Numbered from the stretch's first letter, positions 24,370-31,717 are shown. The stretch is 31,717 nucleotides of DNA from SCRT01 sp036379455 (GCA_036379455.1 DASVGQ010000175.1:1-31717), one strand, 5' to 3'. Notes: a model not told the origin generated them from the sequence alone. Program-made: numbers and translations.

Positions 24370-25131
24370 TCAGGTCGCGACGCGGGCCGTGGCGGTGTTG
24401 CTGACGACTTCGCCGAAGAGCGTGCCGGAGAGGGATGTCACCAGCGCATCGAGCGGCTGGCCGTAGGCCTGGCGGCAATAGTCCGTCATGCGCTGCTGAA
24501 AGTAGTGCGCCGTCGTCACCGGATCGTTTGCCTGGGTGGCGCGGGGGTCGGCGGCGCCCCACTTCTCGACCATGGCCGTGAGTTCGCCGAGCTCGTTTGA
24601 CAGGCTGCGGTAGGCCGAGGTGAAGCCCAGCTCAACGTCGTACGCCGTCGGCCCGGTGCAGTTGAACGGCGGTTGCGAGAGCTCCTCCTGGAGCGCGCGG
24701 GCGAGCGCCGCGATGCGCTCGGCGCGCAGCCGATGGTTGGCCGTCACGACCGGCGGCACGCCCTTGGCATAGGCCGCGACGTGGAACAGCAGGTCATAGG
24801 CGGCGTGGTAGCGATGCGGCTCGTCCGTGCGTCCGATGACGGCGGACCAGATCACGCCGCAGCGATCGTCGCCTTCGAGCTTCGCCAGCACGCCGAGCGC
24901 GAGCGGATCGCCCTGCAGATCGCGGTGCAGGTTTGCAAACGCCCGTTCGCCCCATGCGGGTGGCCCAAGCATTTCGGTTGCGCCGACGGTGTCCTGCGCG
25001 ACCGACGGTACACGCTCGGGGACAGGTGCGATGCGTGAAACGACGCTCCGCAGCGTCGGGCGGCGCGACCGTCTGTAGGCGACCGCCGCGTTCCTTCGTA
25101 CCAGCGTCACGGTTGTGTCGATGATGTTCAT
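24370..25131 (-). CDS. Hypothetical protein, 253 residues
   Basis: I do not recognise this protein. It is soluble, without signal peptide or membrane helix. The N-terminal 45 residues are basic and Arg-rich. The remainder is helical in appearance with several conserved-looking aromatic and His residues (AYDLLFHVAAYAKG, VTTAHYFQQRMTDYCRQAYG). GAG(G) lies 8 bases before the ATG at 25131, and third-codon GC is high as in its neighbours, both supporting a real gene. It converges on cytX with a 74-base gap. Its own upstream region (25132-25346) contains the 3' end of small RNA copy B on the same strand, so that RNA's terminator insulates it. Confidence 0.6.
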   Translation of the reverse strand: MNIIDTTVTLVRRNAAVAYRRSRRPTLRSVVSRIAPVPERVPSVAQDTVGATEMLGPPAWGERAFANLHRDLQGDPLALGVLAKLEGDDRCGVIWSAVIGRTDEPHRYHAAYDLLFHVAAYAKGVPPVVTANHRLRAERIAALARALQEELSQPPFNCTGPTAYDVELGFTSAYRSLSNELGELTAMVEKWGAADPRATQANDPVTTAHYFQQRMTDYCRQAYGQPLDALVTSLSGTLFGEVVSNTATARVAT

Positions 25132-25346
25132 TCTTCAGCCTCGTTCGCACGTTCTCGCGCCAAGTCACGGCGCTGCGTGCAATATTCGTGTCGCTGCATA
25201 TGCTAAACGCCTCCGGCGTCATTGGAGAAACCGCGCGTTGACCGGGATCGCTGCTCGACCTCGACCCGTTGGGAGCGATGAGCCGCTTGCGCGGTCTGCG
25301 CGTCCGTCGCGGCGACAGAGTGAAGCGTGCCGCCGAAGGGTATTCA

Positions 25347-25459
25347 GATAAAAACGCCCGATGGTTGGGGAACCACCGGGCGCCACAACATCCGGCTTGG
25401 GGGAGCCGGTTCCGTCCAGGGAGTTGAGACGGAAGAGCGGAAAAGGGAGTAACCGCTCG
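25347..25459 (-). ncRNA. Predicted small RNA, copy B: four hairpins with C-rich loops
   Basis: This is a near copy of the 22306-22419 locus at a constant offset of 3040 bases; 25391-25460 is identical to 22351-22420. The same four hairpins are formed: stems at 25435-25440/25453-25458, 25410-25416/25428-25434, 25392-25397/25404-25409, and a terminator stem 25355-25366/25371-25382 followed on the minus strand by TTTTTAT. In the terminator stem one C-G pair of copy A is a G-U pair here, so pairing is kept. The loops (CUCCC, CUCCC, CCCCC, CCCC) are unchanged. The U-tract is stronger than in copy A. It lies downstream of, and in the same direction as, a Tat-exported binding-protein gene, with its own promoter at 25465-25492. 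Confidence 0.78.
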
Positions 25460-25464
25460 CCGGC

Positions 25465-25492
25465 TTCGAACGTGCCGCGGCTATAAAGTTCC
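25465..25492 (-). promoter_or_regulatory. Sigma-E (RpoE)-like promoter of small RNA copy B
   Basis: On the minus strand GGAACTT (25492-25486), a 16-base spacer and TCGAA (25469-25465) occupy the same positions as in copy A. The spacer sequence differs from copy A almost throughout while the -35 is identical, which argues that the -35/-10 boxes are under selection. Confidence 0.65.
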
Positions 25493-25549
25493 GCCGCCGG
25501 CGTTGTCGGCATCGGAGAGGCCACGGCCTCGCCCGTTCGTTACCGCGGC

Positions 25550-26872
25550 CTACACGCGAAACGGCGCCAGCTTGCGCTGCACGGGCACGGCGGGCGCTCC
25601 CTTGTTGCCGATCGTGACAAGGTCCTGCGGATACCTGGAGCCCGCCGGCGCCTTCACCCACTGCGCGCCGACGATGACCGTGGGCGTGGTGTTGGGGTAC
25701 GGGCCTACCTTGAAATTCACCGGACCGGCCGTCGTGATCATGTCGAGCGTGGGGATCACGTCGCGGATGGCGCTGCGGCTCGTCGGGTCCTTTGCGGCCT
25801 TGAGCACCGCGGCGCCGACCTCCAGCAGCGACAGCGACGCGCCGAACTGCTGGTTCCACTGGCGGTTCATCGCCTTCTCGTAGGCGTCCGTCATCTGCTG
25901 TGAGCTCTGGCCCGTCAGAGGCGACTTCCAGGGGAACACCGGTGCCCAGTAGGCGCCGATCAACAGGCCGTAGCCCAGCACCCCGAGCTGCTGGATCTGG
26001 CTGGGAAATTCACCGGTCTTCGAGAGCTGCGCGACGCGCACCTTGTCCAGGTAGCGCAGTTGCGCCGCCTGCCGCCAGAAGGTGTTGAAGTCCGGCGTGA
26101 GCGAGACGCAGTTGAAGACCTGGCAGTTCTCACGGTTGAACAACGCGATCTGTGACGAATAATCCGTCGTGCCGTCCTCATAGGCGCCCGGGTCGATGAT
26201 CTTGTATCCGCCTTTCTCCAGCGCCGGCGCGACGTGCTCGCGGTAGGCGTTGCCGTCCGCGTCGTTCGGATAGAGCGCCGCCACCTTCCTGTTCGTGGGC
26301 AGTTCGTTCCACGCCGACAGGTACATGGCGACGAACTGCGCCACGTCGAAGCTGAAGCAGAAAGTCCACTTGAAGGGTGAAGGTTCGCCGACCTTCCCGC
26401 CCCGCCCGAAGAAGAAGGACTCGAGCGGGCAGGAAGTTCCGAGGCTCGGCACGCCCGCGGCTTCGCAGGCATCCGCGACCGGGTTCACCACTTCGGGAGA
26501 GGAAGTCGCCAGCATGAGATGTACCTTGTGCTTGGTGATGAGCTCGTTGGCGAGCTGGCTCGCGCGCGACGGGCTGGACTGTGAATCCCGGTTGAGGATC
26601 GTCACGCGATAGCGGCGCCCGCCGACCTCGATGCCCTGCGCCAACGCCTTGCGGGCGAGGTCGATCACGTAGGGGTCGGATTGCCCGAACTGTCCGAGCG
26701 GCCCCGACTGCGGGCTGATGAAGCCCACGCGGATCTCCTCGTCCGCAGCTGCCGCAAAGACGCGCGAGCCGCCGAGCAGCAGCGCGGTGCCGGTCGCTGC
26801 GGTGTCGACCAACAGCTGGCGCCGCGATATCCGGACGTCGAGAACGTCCGCGTGCATGTCCGTCTCTTTCAT
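25550..26872 (-). CDS. ABC transporter periplasmic binding protein with Tat signal, paralog 1
   Basis: This 440-residue Peripla_BP_6-type protein has a twin-arginine signal (ISRRQLLVD, Arg17-Arg18), a hydrophobic stretch and a probable cut near VFAAAA at residue 42. Mature motifs are EIRVGFISPQSGPLGQFGQ, NRDSQSSPSRASQLANELI, CPLESFFFGRGGKVG and PNDADGNAYREH. The ATG at 26872 follows GGAGGAG by 5 bases; the longer frame to 26911 lacks a site. No permease or ATPase genes are adjacent, so the partner transporter is elsewhere, possibly the Liv unit at 16770-20225. Ligand unknown; a relative of amide/urea or amino-acid binders is possible. It is strongly similar to the next upstream gene on the same strand. 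Confidence 0.87.
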   Translation of the reverse strand: MKETDMHADVLDVRISRRQLLVDTAATGTALLLGGSRVFAAAADEEIRVGFISPQSGPLGQFGQSDPYVIDLARKALAQGIEVGGRRYRVTILNRDSQSSPSRASQLANELITKHKVHLMLATSSPEVVNPVADACEAAGVPSLGTSCPLESFFFGRGGKVGEPSPFKWTFCFSFDVAQFVAMYLSAWNELPTNRKVAALYPNDADGNAYREHVAPALEKGGYKIIDPGAYEDGTTDYSSQIALFNRENCQVFNCVSLTPDFNTFWRQAAQLRYLDKVRVAQLSKTGEFPSQIQQLGVLGYGLLIGAYWAPVFPWKSPLTGQSSQQMTDAYEKAMNRQWNQQFGASLSLLEVGAAVLKAAKDPTSRSAIRDVIPTLDMITTAGPVNFKVGPYPNTTPTVIVGAQWVKAPAGSRYPQDLVTIGNKGAPAVPVQRKLAPFRV

Positions 26873-27117
26873 GAGTCTCCTCCGACTCGGTATGGGTACT
26901 TCCGCCGACAACGCGTTCCGCTCTCGGCGGGACGCTGGTTATCGGAAATGCGTTCTTGGCAGTCCGTCGCCGCAGCGGTTTCGAAGCGAACTTCCTTCGT
27001 CCGCCGCGCAGGGCTTCTCGCCGGAGATTTGCCCCGCGCAGGGTCGGCCGGAAATCCCGGCGGCCGGTCGCCGTCGACAGGATTCGTGTTCCACGCGACT
27101 GCGCACGGGGCCTGAGC

Positions 27118-28509
27118 TCATAGGTGCAGGTTGTAGGGCTGCAGCTTGCGCTGCAGTGGGACCTTCCGATCCTGGTCGTTGTTGACGATCAGCAGGTCGA
27201 GCGGGAACTTCGACGAGGCCGGCGCCTTGACCCACTGTCCGCCGATCTGCGGCGTCGTTGCCGTGCTCGGGTAGGGTCCCTTCGTGAAGTCCATCGGACC
27301 GATGGTCGTCGTCATCTTCAGCGTGGGAACCACATCCCTGATCGCCGCGTGATCGGTCGGGTCCTTCGCCCGTTCAAGGACGGCCTTCGCCACTTCGAAC
27401 AGCGAAAGGGATGCGCCCATCTGCTGCGTCCACTGCTTGCCGCTGGCCTTCTCGTAGCCATCCGCGTACTGGCGCGGGGTCAAACCCGTGAGCGGCGAGG
27501 TATAGGGAAACGCAGGCGTCCACAGCGTGGCCGTCGCGAGGTTGTAGCCGAGCCGGCCGAGCGGCGTGACCTGGGTTGCGAACAGGCAGTCCTTGGCGAT
27601 CTGCGCGACGATGACCTTCTGTGCGTAGTGCAGCTCCGCCGCCTGACGCCACATCGCGTTGAAATCAGCGGGCAGCGGGATGCTGTTGAAGATCTGGCAG
27701 TCCTCACGATTGAACAGGCCGATCTGCGTCGCGTAGTCCGTCGTGCCGTCCTGGTAGGGGCCCGGATCGATGATCTTGTAGCCGCCCTTTTCCAGGATGG
27801 GCGCGAGGTGATCGCGAAACGCCGCGCCGTCCGCGTCATTCGGATACATGACGCCGACCTTGCGGTTGGTCTTCATCCCGTTCCACATGGCGATGTAGAC
27901 CGCGCCGAACTGCGCATTGTCCGGGCTGTAGTCGAAGGTCCATGCGAAGCCATTGGAGCTGCCGACCTTGCCGCCGCGCCCGAAGAAGAACGACTCCAGC
28001 GGGCAGTCCGTACCGATGCTCGGGACGTGCGCCGCTTCGAACACGTCCGAGATCGGGTTGACGGTCTGCGCCCCCGGCGTGCTCAGCATCAGATGGACCT
28101 TGTGCTTGGTGATGAGCTCGTCGGCAAGCTGCGTGGCACGCGACGCGCTGGACTGGCTGTCCCGGTCGAGGATTTTTATGTCGTACTTCTCGCCACCTAG
28201 CACGACGCCGCCCGCGAAGAGTTTGCGTACCAGCTCCAGCATGTACGGATCCGTCTGGCCGAACTGCCCCAGGCTGCCCGATCGCGGCGTGATGTAGCCG
28301 AGGCGGATTTCGCGCGAAAGATCGGTGCCGCCGGTGACGTGCCCGCCGGCTTCGGCCGCGAACAGCCGCGGAGCGAAGCCTGCGACCGCCGCGGCCCCGG
28401 CGATGGCCGATCCCACGAGGAGCTTTCTTCGCGTCATGGAGCGCGGCTGGCTTTCGGAGGCGCCTGCACGCGGACCGGGGCCCGAGTTGCCGCTCTTCTG
28501 GCTGGACAT
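27118..28509 (-). CDS. ABC transporter periplasmic binding protein with Tat signal, paralog 2
   Basis: This 463-residue protein closely resembles the preceding one: EIRLGYITPRSGSLGQFGQ, DRDSQSSASRATQLADELI, CPLESFFFGRGGKVG, YPNDADGAAFRDH, and the C-terminal pattern of a mature Peripla_BP_6 domain. The N-terminus has a long hydrophilic region, then MTRRKLLVGS with Arg27-Arg28, a Tat signal. The start at 28509 lies 11 bases after GAGGAG; a later ATG at 28437 would leave a minimal Tat peptide and is less supported by ribosome site. The 245-base gap to paralog 1 suggests separate expression or processing. Tat export implies folding in the cytoplasm before export. Ligand unknown. Confidence 0.87.
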   Translation of the reverse strand: MSSQKSGNSGPGPRAGASESQPRSMTRRKLLVGSAIAGAAAVAGFAPRLFAAEAGGHVTGGTDLSREIRLGYITPRSGSLGQFGQTDPYMLELVRKLFAGGVVLGGEKYDIKILDRDSQSSASRATQLADELITKHKVHLMLSTPGAQTVNPISDVFEAAHVPSIGTDCPLESFFFGRGGKVGSSNGFAWTFDYSPDNAQFGAVYIAMWNGMKTNRKVGVMYPNDADGAAFRDHLAPILEKGGYKIIDPGPYQDGTTDYATQIGLFNREDCQIFNSIPLPADFNAMWRQAAELHYAQKVIVAQIAKDCLFATQVTPLGRLGYNLATATLWTPAFPYTSPLTGLTPRQYADGYEKASGKQWTQQMGASLSLFEVAKAVLERAKDPTDHAAIRDVVPTLKMTTTIGPMDFTKGPYPSTATTPQIGGQWVKAPASSKFPLDLLIVNNDQDRKVPLQRKLQPYNLHL

Positions 28510-28926
28510 GGTGCGTGTATCTCCTCTGGTTGTCGGACTCTTGCGAAACCTGACTTGTTGCTTCGCTCGCGCGAGCCGTTGTGCATTGCGCGACGCTGCT
28601 CTGAGCGGTCGGCAGATCGAACCTGCCGTACGACCCGTTGCGCTCCGCGTCAGCTGTCCTCCGGCGCTTGGAGTCATGCCGTCGGTAAAGGTTCTCGCCG
28701 CCGCCTTTGTGGATGCTGGGGTGCAGGGGCGTTTCGTCGACAGGCGGCCACTCGCGCGCTGCAACTGCGGCGATGCCCCAGGAATTGACGCTGACGGCGT
28801 TGGACATGGCGCTTGGCTGGCGCGAATCCAGCGGTGGCTGAAGTGGTCTCACAAATCCAGGCGGCGGAACAAGTGGAAGGACGGTCTGCACGCGAGGCAC
28901 GATGGCTTCGACACAGAAGCTCGTTC
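28510..28926. other. Intergenic stretch upstream of the Tat binding-protein gene
   Basis: About 415 bases without a recognisable intact gene. It should contain the promoter of the minus-strand binding-protein gene at 28509. Its left boundary with the IS remnant at 28927 suggests that part of it may be decayed mobile DNA, but no insertion-sequence end could be identified. Confidence 0.35.
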
Positions 28927-29055
28927 ATGGACAGAAGGCCACGGCGGGATGATTGGGTGGCGTTCAAGGCCAAGGTGCCGTTGGCGGCTCTCAAGGAGGA
29001 CCTGACGTTGTCCGAGTTGGCCCAGCCGTTCGACATTCATCTCGAATGGCTCGCT
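28927..29055 (+). pseudogene. IS3-family transposase OrfA remnant (N-terminal helix-turn-helix)
   Basis: From the ATG at 28927 the frame reads MDRRPRRDDWVAFKAKVPLA, then ALKEDLTLSELAQPFDIH. This is recognisable as the N-terminus of an IS3-type OrfA, whose usual pattern is RRPRR..aFKAKVALaALKgekTLaELaqqFdvHpnqI. After the FDIH block the expected HPNQITQWK is lost and the frame continues as unrelated sequence. There is no OrfB (DDE domain) nearby. It is a decayed insertion-sequence trace, not a functional gene. Confidence 0.65.
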
Positions 29056-29356
29056 TCCGGCCCATCGGTCTCGCTCGTCATTGGCGCAAAGATCGCAAAC
29101 GACGGCGGGCGTGATCGCTTTCTCCGGCCTTCGGTCCCTGACAGGGCCGTGCCGGTCTTGTGCCGCGGCTAACGGCGGTCGTCGTGCCGGTGACGTCACG
29201 CGTTTCTGCGATGAAGCCTGTAGCCGTGGTTTCGCGGCATGTTGCTCACACGCTACGTCACCAGCACCGCTGAGAGGTTGGAGCAGCGTCGATCCGTGCC
29301 GGAATCTTCCCGCGCGATACGGTGCAGTGCCTCTGCGGCGTCGGTCGCCCGGTGCT
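29056..29356. other. Intergenic stretch between the IS remnant and the GST gene
   Basis: About 300 bases with nothing recognisable on either strand; no repeats, terminators or conserved coding patterns seen. It probably holds decayed insertion-sequence DNA and the 3' flank of the minus-strand GST gene. Confidence 0.3.
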
Positions 29357-30112
29357 TCACATCAACGCTGACTCCAGCGCCAGGTACTTGCCTTCTTGCT
29401 CACCGATGGTCTTTCCAAGCGCGGTGATGTCGGCGGACACGGCCCGAAACACCGGCCGTGCCGACATCGCATCCAGCCAGCGCCGCACGCTGCGAAAGGT
29501 CTCGAATCGGTAGCCGACGGCGGCGATCTGATAGAGCTCGCAGCTGATAGCCAGATCGGCGATGCTGCAACGGTCGTCGCCCGTCAAGGTCGGGGTGTTG
29601 CCCGCGGCACCCAGGTGACGATCGAGGACGGCGAGGGCGCGGCGCAGCATGTGCTGACGCGGCAGCAGCTCGATCTCGTGGATTTCGCGCTTGAGCAGAG
29701 GCAGCGTTCGGTGGAGGTTGACTAGGTGGTGGAACATGTCGTAGCGGCGGATGTTGTTGTGGTGCCAGTCGAGCCACTGGTCGATGAGCGCCGCGCGCAG
29801 CGGATCATGGTCTCCCGGGTACCAGTCGTCTGCCGCCTGCGTTCTTGCGCTGCGACGACACAGGTACCGCATGATGGCGTGACTTTCCGCGAACCGTGCA
29901 ACGATCGATGGGGCTCCGGGACCCAGCTCGGTGACGATCAGCGCGGGGACGGTTCCCAGCGGAGTCACTTCGCCGAGGTACTGCGCGGTACGCGTACCGC
30001 CGCCCGTGAAGTCGACCTCGCGCCACGCGTAGGGGATAGAGAGTTCGCGCAGCAGGATCTCCACCGCGCGGCTCGGCTGCGATAGACGGTGTCCGTAGAG
30101 TTCCATGGCCAT
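29357..30112 (-). CDS. Glutathione S-transferase family protein (theta-like)
   Basis: This 251-residue cytoplasmic protein has an N-terminal thioredoxin fold and a C-terminal helical domain. The start MELYGHRLSQPSRAVEILL has a Ser-x-Pro-Ser-Arg theta-class motif whose Ser activates glutathione. The cis-proline is in LGTVPAL, and the glutathione-binding Glu-Ser is in FAESHAIMRYLC. The helical half begins near residue 95, with LIDQWLDWHHNNIRRY. The length is typical for theta GSTs. The start is either ATG 30112 or ATG 30106; both lack a strong ribosome site. It lies on the same strand as the ketopantoate-reductase-like gene upstream, 182 bases away. The substrate cannot be inferred. Confidence 0.85.
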   Translation of the reverse strand: MAMELYGHRLSQPSRAVEILLRELSIPYAWREVDFTGGGTRTAQYLGEVTPLGTVPALIVTELGPGAPSIVARFAESHAIMRYLCRRSARTQAADDWYPGDHDPLRAALIDQWLDWHHNNIRRYDMFHHLVNLHRTLPLLKREIHEIELLPRQHMLRRALAVLDRHLGAAGNTPTLTGDDRCSIADLAISCELYQIAAVGYRFETFRSVRRWLDAMSARPVFRAVSADITALGKTIGEQEGKYLALESALM

Positions 30113-30294
30113 GCCGCGCAGCTTCTACCGTTCTGGCGCGCGATGCACCACCCGGAAGCGGTTCAGCAAAGATGCAGCGCGCCGAGATCGTGGAGATTCC
30201 ACGCGGGCATGTGTGCGGTCCTGCGGTCAGCGATCGACGGCCTGACCACAATCTGGTCGACGGCCTCGTTGGCGGCCGCGCGGGCCGGTGTCCG

Positions 30295-31245
30295 TTATCC
30301 GGCCTTGCCGTGATCCGCTCCGGCCTCCCGACTGCGCCGCGCTTCGTAGGTCCGCAGGCAGGCCGCGGCAACCGCGAGGAAGCGGGGCTCCGGCGCGCCG
30401 CGCGGCGATCGGGCCAGGAGCCCGTCGAGGATGTGCGCGCCTTCCGTGCGTGCTCCGCGTTCCACGTCACGCAGCATCGACGCCATGAGCGGCGAGTCCG
30501 CCTTCGTCAGGAACGCTCGCGTGCGGGAGAGGTGTTCGGCCGAAGGGGGAAAGCCGTTGGCGGTGGCAATGGCAGCGCCCTCGTCCAGCATCCCCGTCAC
30601 GACCGGCGCGGCGCCCGCCGCCACGATGTCGCAGACGGCGCCCCGCAGAAGGCATGTGGAGCCCGCCATCGCCGCGATCATGATCCACTTGTCCCACATG
30701 TCCTGGAGGATGGTGGAACTCGCATGCACCGTGCACTTGGTCTTGCCGAAGGCGGCAGCGATCGACCGCACGCGCGCCGAAAGAGCGCCGTCCAGTTCGC
30801 CGTAGACGAGGCGATCGAAAGGGCTGAACTGGTGGATGTGGCCCTCGCCGTCGAGGGCGGCAGAAACCTGGCACACGCCGCCCAGCACCCGCGGCCTGCC
30901 GAATCGCGTGGTCAGCGCATCGATGTGATCGAGGCCGTTGAGCAGCGAAACGATGACGGTATCCGCGCCCACCGCGGGGGCGATGTCGTCCATGGCGGAG
31001 GCCAGGTCATAGGCCTTGCAGCCGAGTACCACGACGTCGTAGTCCGCGCCTGGCGCGCCTGCTTCAACGCAATGCGGCTGCGCCGCGTGGAAGGTGCCGG
31101 CCGGGCCTTCGACGACCAGCCCGGTGGCGCGCAGCTGCGCGCGTCGGCGCGCATGCACCAGGAACGTGACGTCTTCGCCGGCTTCCAGCAGCCGCCCGCC
31201 ATAGAAGCCGCCGAGAGCGCCCGCGCCGAGAAATAACCATCGCAT
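30295..31245 (-). CDS. Ketopantoate reductase (ApbA/PanE)-like NADP-dependent protein
   Basis: This 316-residue protein has the N-terminal Rossmann motif FLGAGALGGFYGGRLLEAG (residues 5-23) and the family segment VVVLGCKAYDLASAMDDIAP. The conserved NGLDHID and GGVCQVSA blocks and a C-terminal domain containing MWDKWIMIAAMAGSTCLLRG are also present. The catalytic Lys of the family is present there (DKW), but the two Asn residues usual for true ketopantoate reductases (K-x-x-x-N-x-x-x-N) appear as Ile and Ala. It may therefore belong to a related reductase group rather than make pantoate. The start at 31245 gives a complete Rossmann fold; a GAGGAC ribosome site lies 6 bases upstream. Confidence 0.8.
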   Translation of the reverse strand: MRWLFLGAGALGGFYGGRLLEAGEDVTFLVHARRRAQLRATGLVVEGPAGTFHAAQPHCVEAGAPGADYDVVVLGCKAYDLASAMDDIAPAVGADTVIVSLLNGLDHIDALTTRFGRPRVLGGVCQVSAALDGEGHIHQFSPFDRLVYGELDGALSARVRSIAAAFGKTKCTVHASSTILQDMWDKWIMIAAMAGSTCLLRGAVCDIVAAGAAPVVTGMLDEGAAIATANGFPPSAEHLSRTRAFLTKADSPLMASMLRDVERGARTEGAHILDGLLARSPRGAPEPRFLAVAAACLRTYEARRSREAGADHGKAG

Positions 31246-31305
31246 GACCGTGTCCTCCGTCAGATATCGTACGTTCGCGGCGGTTGCGGTTCAGGTTGGG
31301 CCGCC

Positions 31306-31653
31306 GTGTCGTTGATGGGCGCGCCGTTTTCGCAAGCGCACGCTGCGCGCGTGCGGCTGCGTGGTCCCCCGTCGATGGTTCTCATCCGCAAGGCCGACGG
31401 CCAGCGCTACGCGTCGAGCGGCTTCCAGACCACATGGCAACACTTGATAGTGCAGGTAGCGGCGCGTGGCATGGAGCGTCTTACCTTCTACGGCCTGCGG
31501 GCCAAGACCGGCTCGGAGATCGACGACGGGCGGCTGTTGGGGCACCCGTCCAGGGCGACGCTGGAGCGCCACTACCGGGGTTGCTGGAGCGCGTCAAAGC
31601 CCTCAAGTTGCGTATTTCACGCGATCGTAGCCGGTGATTTCAGGGGATCGTAG
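31306..31653 (+). pseudogene. Tyrosine recombinase (phage-type integrase) C-terminal fragment, degraded
   Basis: The frame contains MVLIRKADGQRYASSGFQTT, then WQHLI, FYGLRAKTGS, LLGHPS and LERHYRG. These are the order and spacing of the catalytic C-terminus of a tyrosine recombinase: box-II Arg in LRAK, the conserved LGH, and the nucleophile Tyr. The His expected just before the Arg (FHDLRAK) is Tyr, a few residues between the boxes are missing, and there is no N-terminal core. It is a relic next to a repeat array at the window edge. Confidence 0.7.
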
Positions 31654-31717
31654 TCGGGGTTTCAGAGGAACGTAGCCGACGTTTCAACCGATCGTAGTCG
31701 GCGTTTCATTCTGATCG
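31613..31717 (+). repeat. Array of about 22-bp direct repeats (GATCGTAG[CT]CGNNNTTTCA), continuing off the edge
   Basis: Four units are seen at 31623-31642, 31646-31664, 31668-31686 and 31690-31708, with a fifth starting at 31713. The period is 22-23 bases and the core is GA(T/A)CGTAG(C/T)CG...TTTCA. A half unit (TTTCA) precedes the first. The period is too short and the spacers too small for CRISPR. Multiple repeats at an end are known for IS21-family elements and for recombinase arm sites, so an insertion-element terminus is the likely explanation. Confidence 0.75.

Noticed and set aside
27031..27111. Long-range pairing GCCCCG/CGGGGC and CGCAG/CTGCG between the two Tat binding-protein genes
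   Set aside because: The loop is about 57 bases with a bulge and no T-run; this is expected at modest frequency in GC-rich DNA.
31613..31717. CRISPR array
   Set aside because: Spacing between repeat cores is only a few bases, repeats are imperfect, and no cas genes are present.

Overview
The window is about 31.7 kb of GC-rich chromosomal DNA from a Gram-negative bacterium, most likely a proteobacterium. Support for this comes from a double-psi beta-barrel/SPOR lipoprotein, an outer-membrane beta-barrel protein, Sec- and Tat-exported binding proteins, and two predicted sigma-E (RpoE)-type promoters. No rRNA or tRNA is present, so the lineage cannot be fixed. A Xanthomonadales- or Steroidobacter-like gammaproteobacterium is a guess.

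Layout. (1) 1-3169: the 5' end of a heme-copper oxidase subunit I gene runs off the left edge on the minus strand, followed by a DUF3014 membrane protein and a divergent FAD-dependent NADH dehydrogenase-like oxidoreductase. (2) 3506-10404: five plus-strand genes look like an amino-acid/tryptophan catabolic cluster: APC permease, alpha/beta-hydrolase kynurenine formamidase, kynureninase, a DUF711 protein of unknown function, and a thiamine-diphosphate 2-oxo-acid decarboxylase of the pyruvate/indolepyruvate type. (3) 10974-13485: an outer-membrane barrel gene with a strong intrinsic terminator converges on a Glu/Leu/Phe/Val-type dehydrogenase. (4) 14029-20225: a complete branched-chain amino-acid (Liv-type) ABC importer with two tandem paralogous periplasmic binding proteins, two ATPases (LivG, LivF) and two permeases (LivH, LivM), followed by birA. 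(5) 21398-25459: an RlpA/SPOR lipoprotein, a TPP riboswitch driving a CytX-type (NCS1) pyrimidine/HMP transporter, an unrecognised ORF, and two near-identical minus-strand small-RNA loci. (6) 25550-28509: two further paralogous binding proteins, this time with Tat signals and no transporter genes beside them. (7) 28927-31717: an IS3-type transposase remnant, a GST, a ketopantoate-reductase-like protein, a degraded tyrosine recombinase, and a run of about 22-bp tandem repeats continuing off the right edge.

Most of the content fits uptake and breakdown of amino acids: Liv importer and permease bring them in, the kynurenine enzymes and the 2-oxo-acid decarboxylase process aromatic ones, and the dehydrogenase recycles amino nitrogen. 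The thiamine-precursor transporter may supply the cofactor the decarboxylase needs.

The most notable observation is the pair of intergenic copies at 22306-22419 and 25347-25459. Read on the minus strand, each folds into four successive hairpins, the last an intrinsic terminator, and every loop carries a C-rich anti-Shine-Dalgarno-like run. Each copy is preceded by a GGAACTT-N16-TCTGA/TCGAA box of the sigma-E type. Seventy bases of the transcript are identical while the promoter spacer has diverged. This looks like a duplicated envelope-stress regulatory RNA, comparable in style to the C-rich-loop sRNA sX13 of Xanthomonas.
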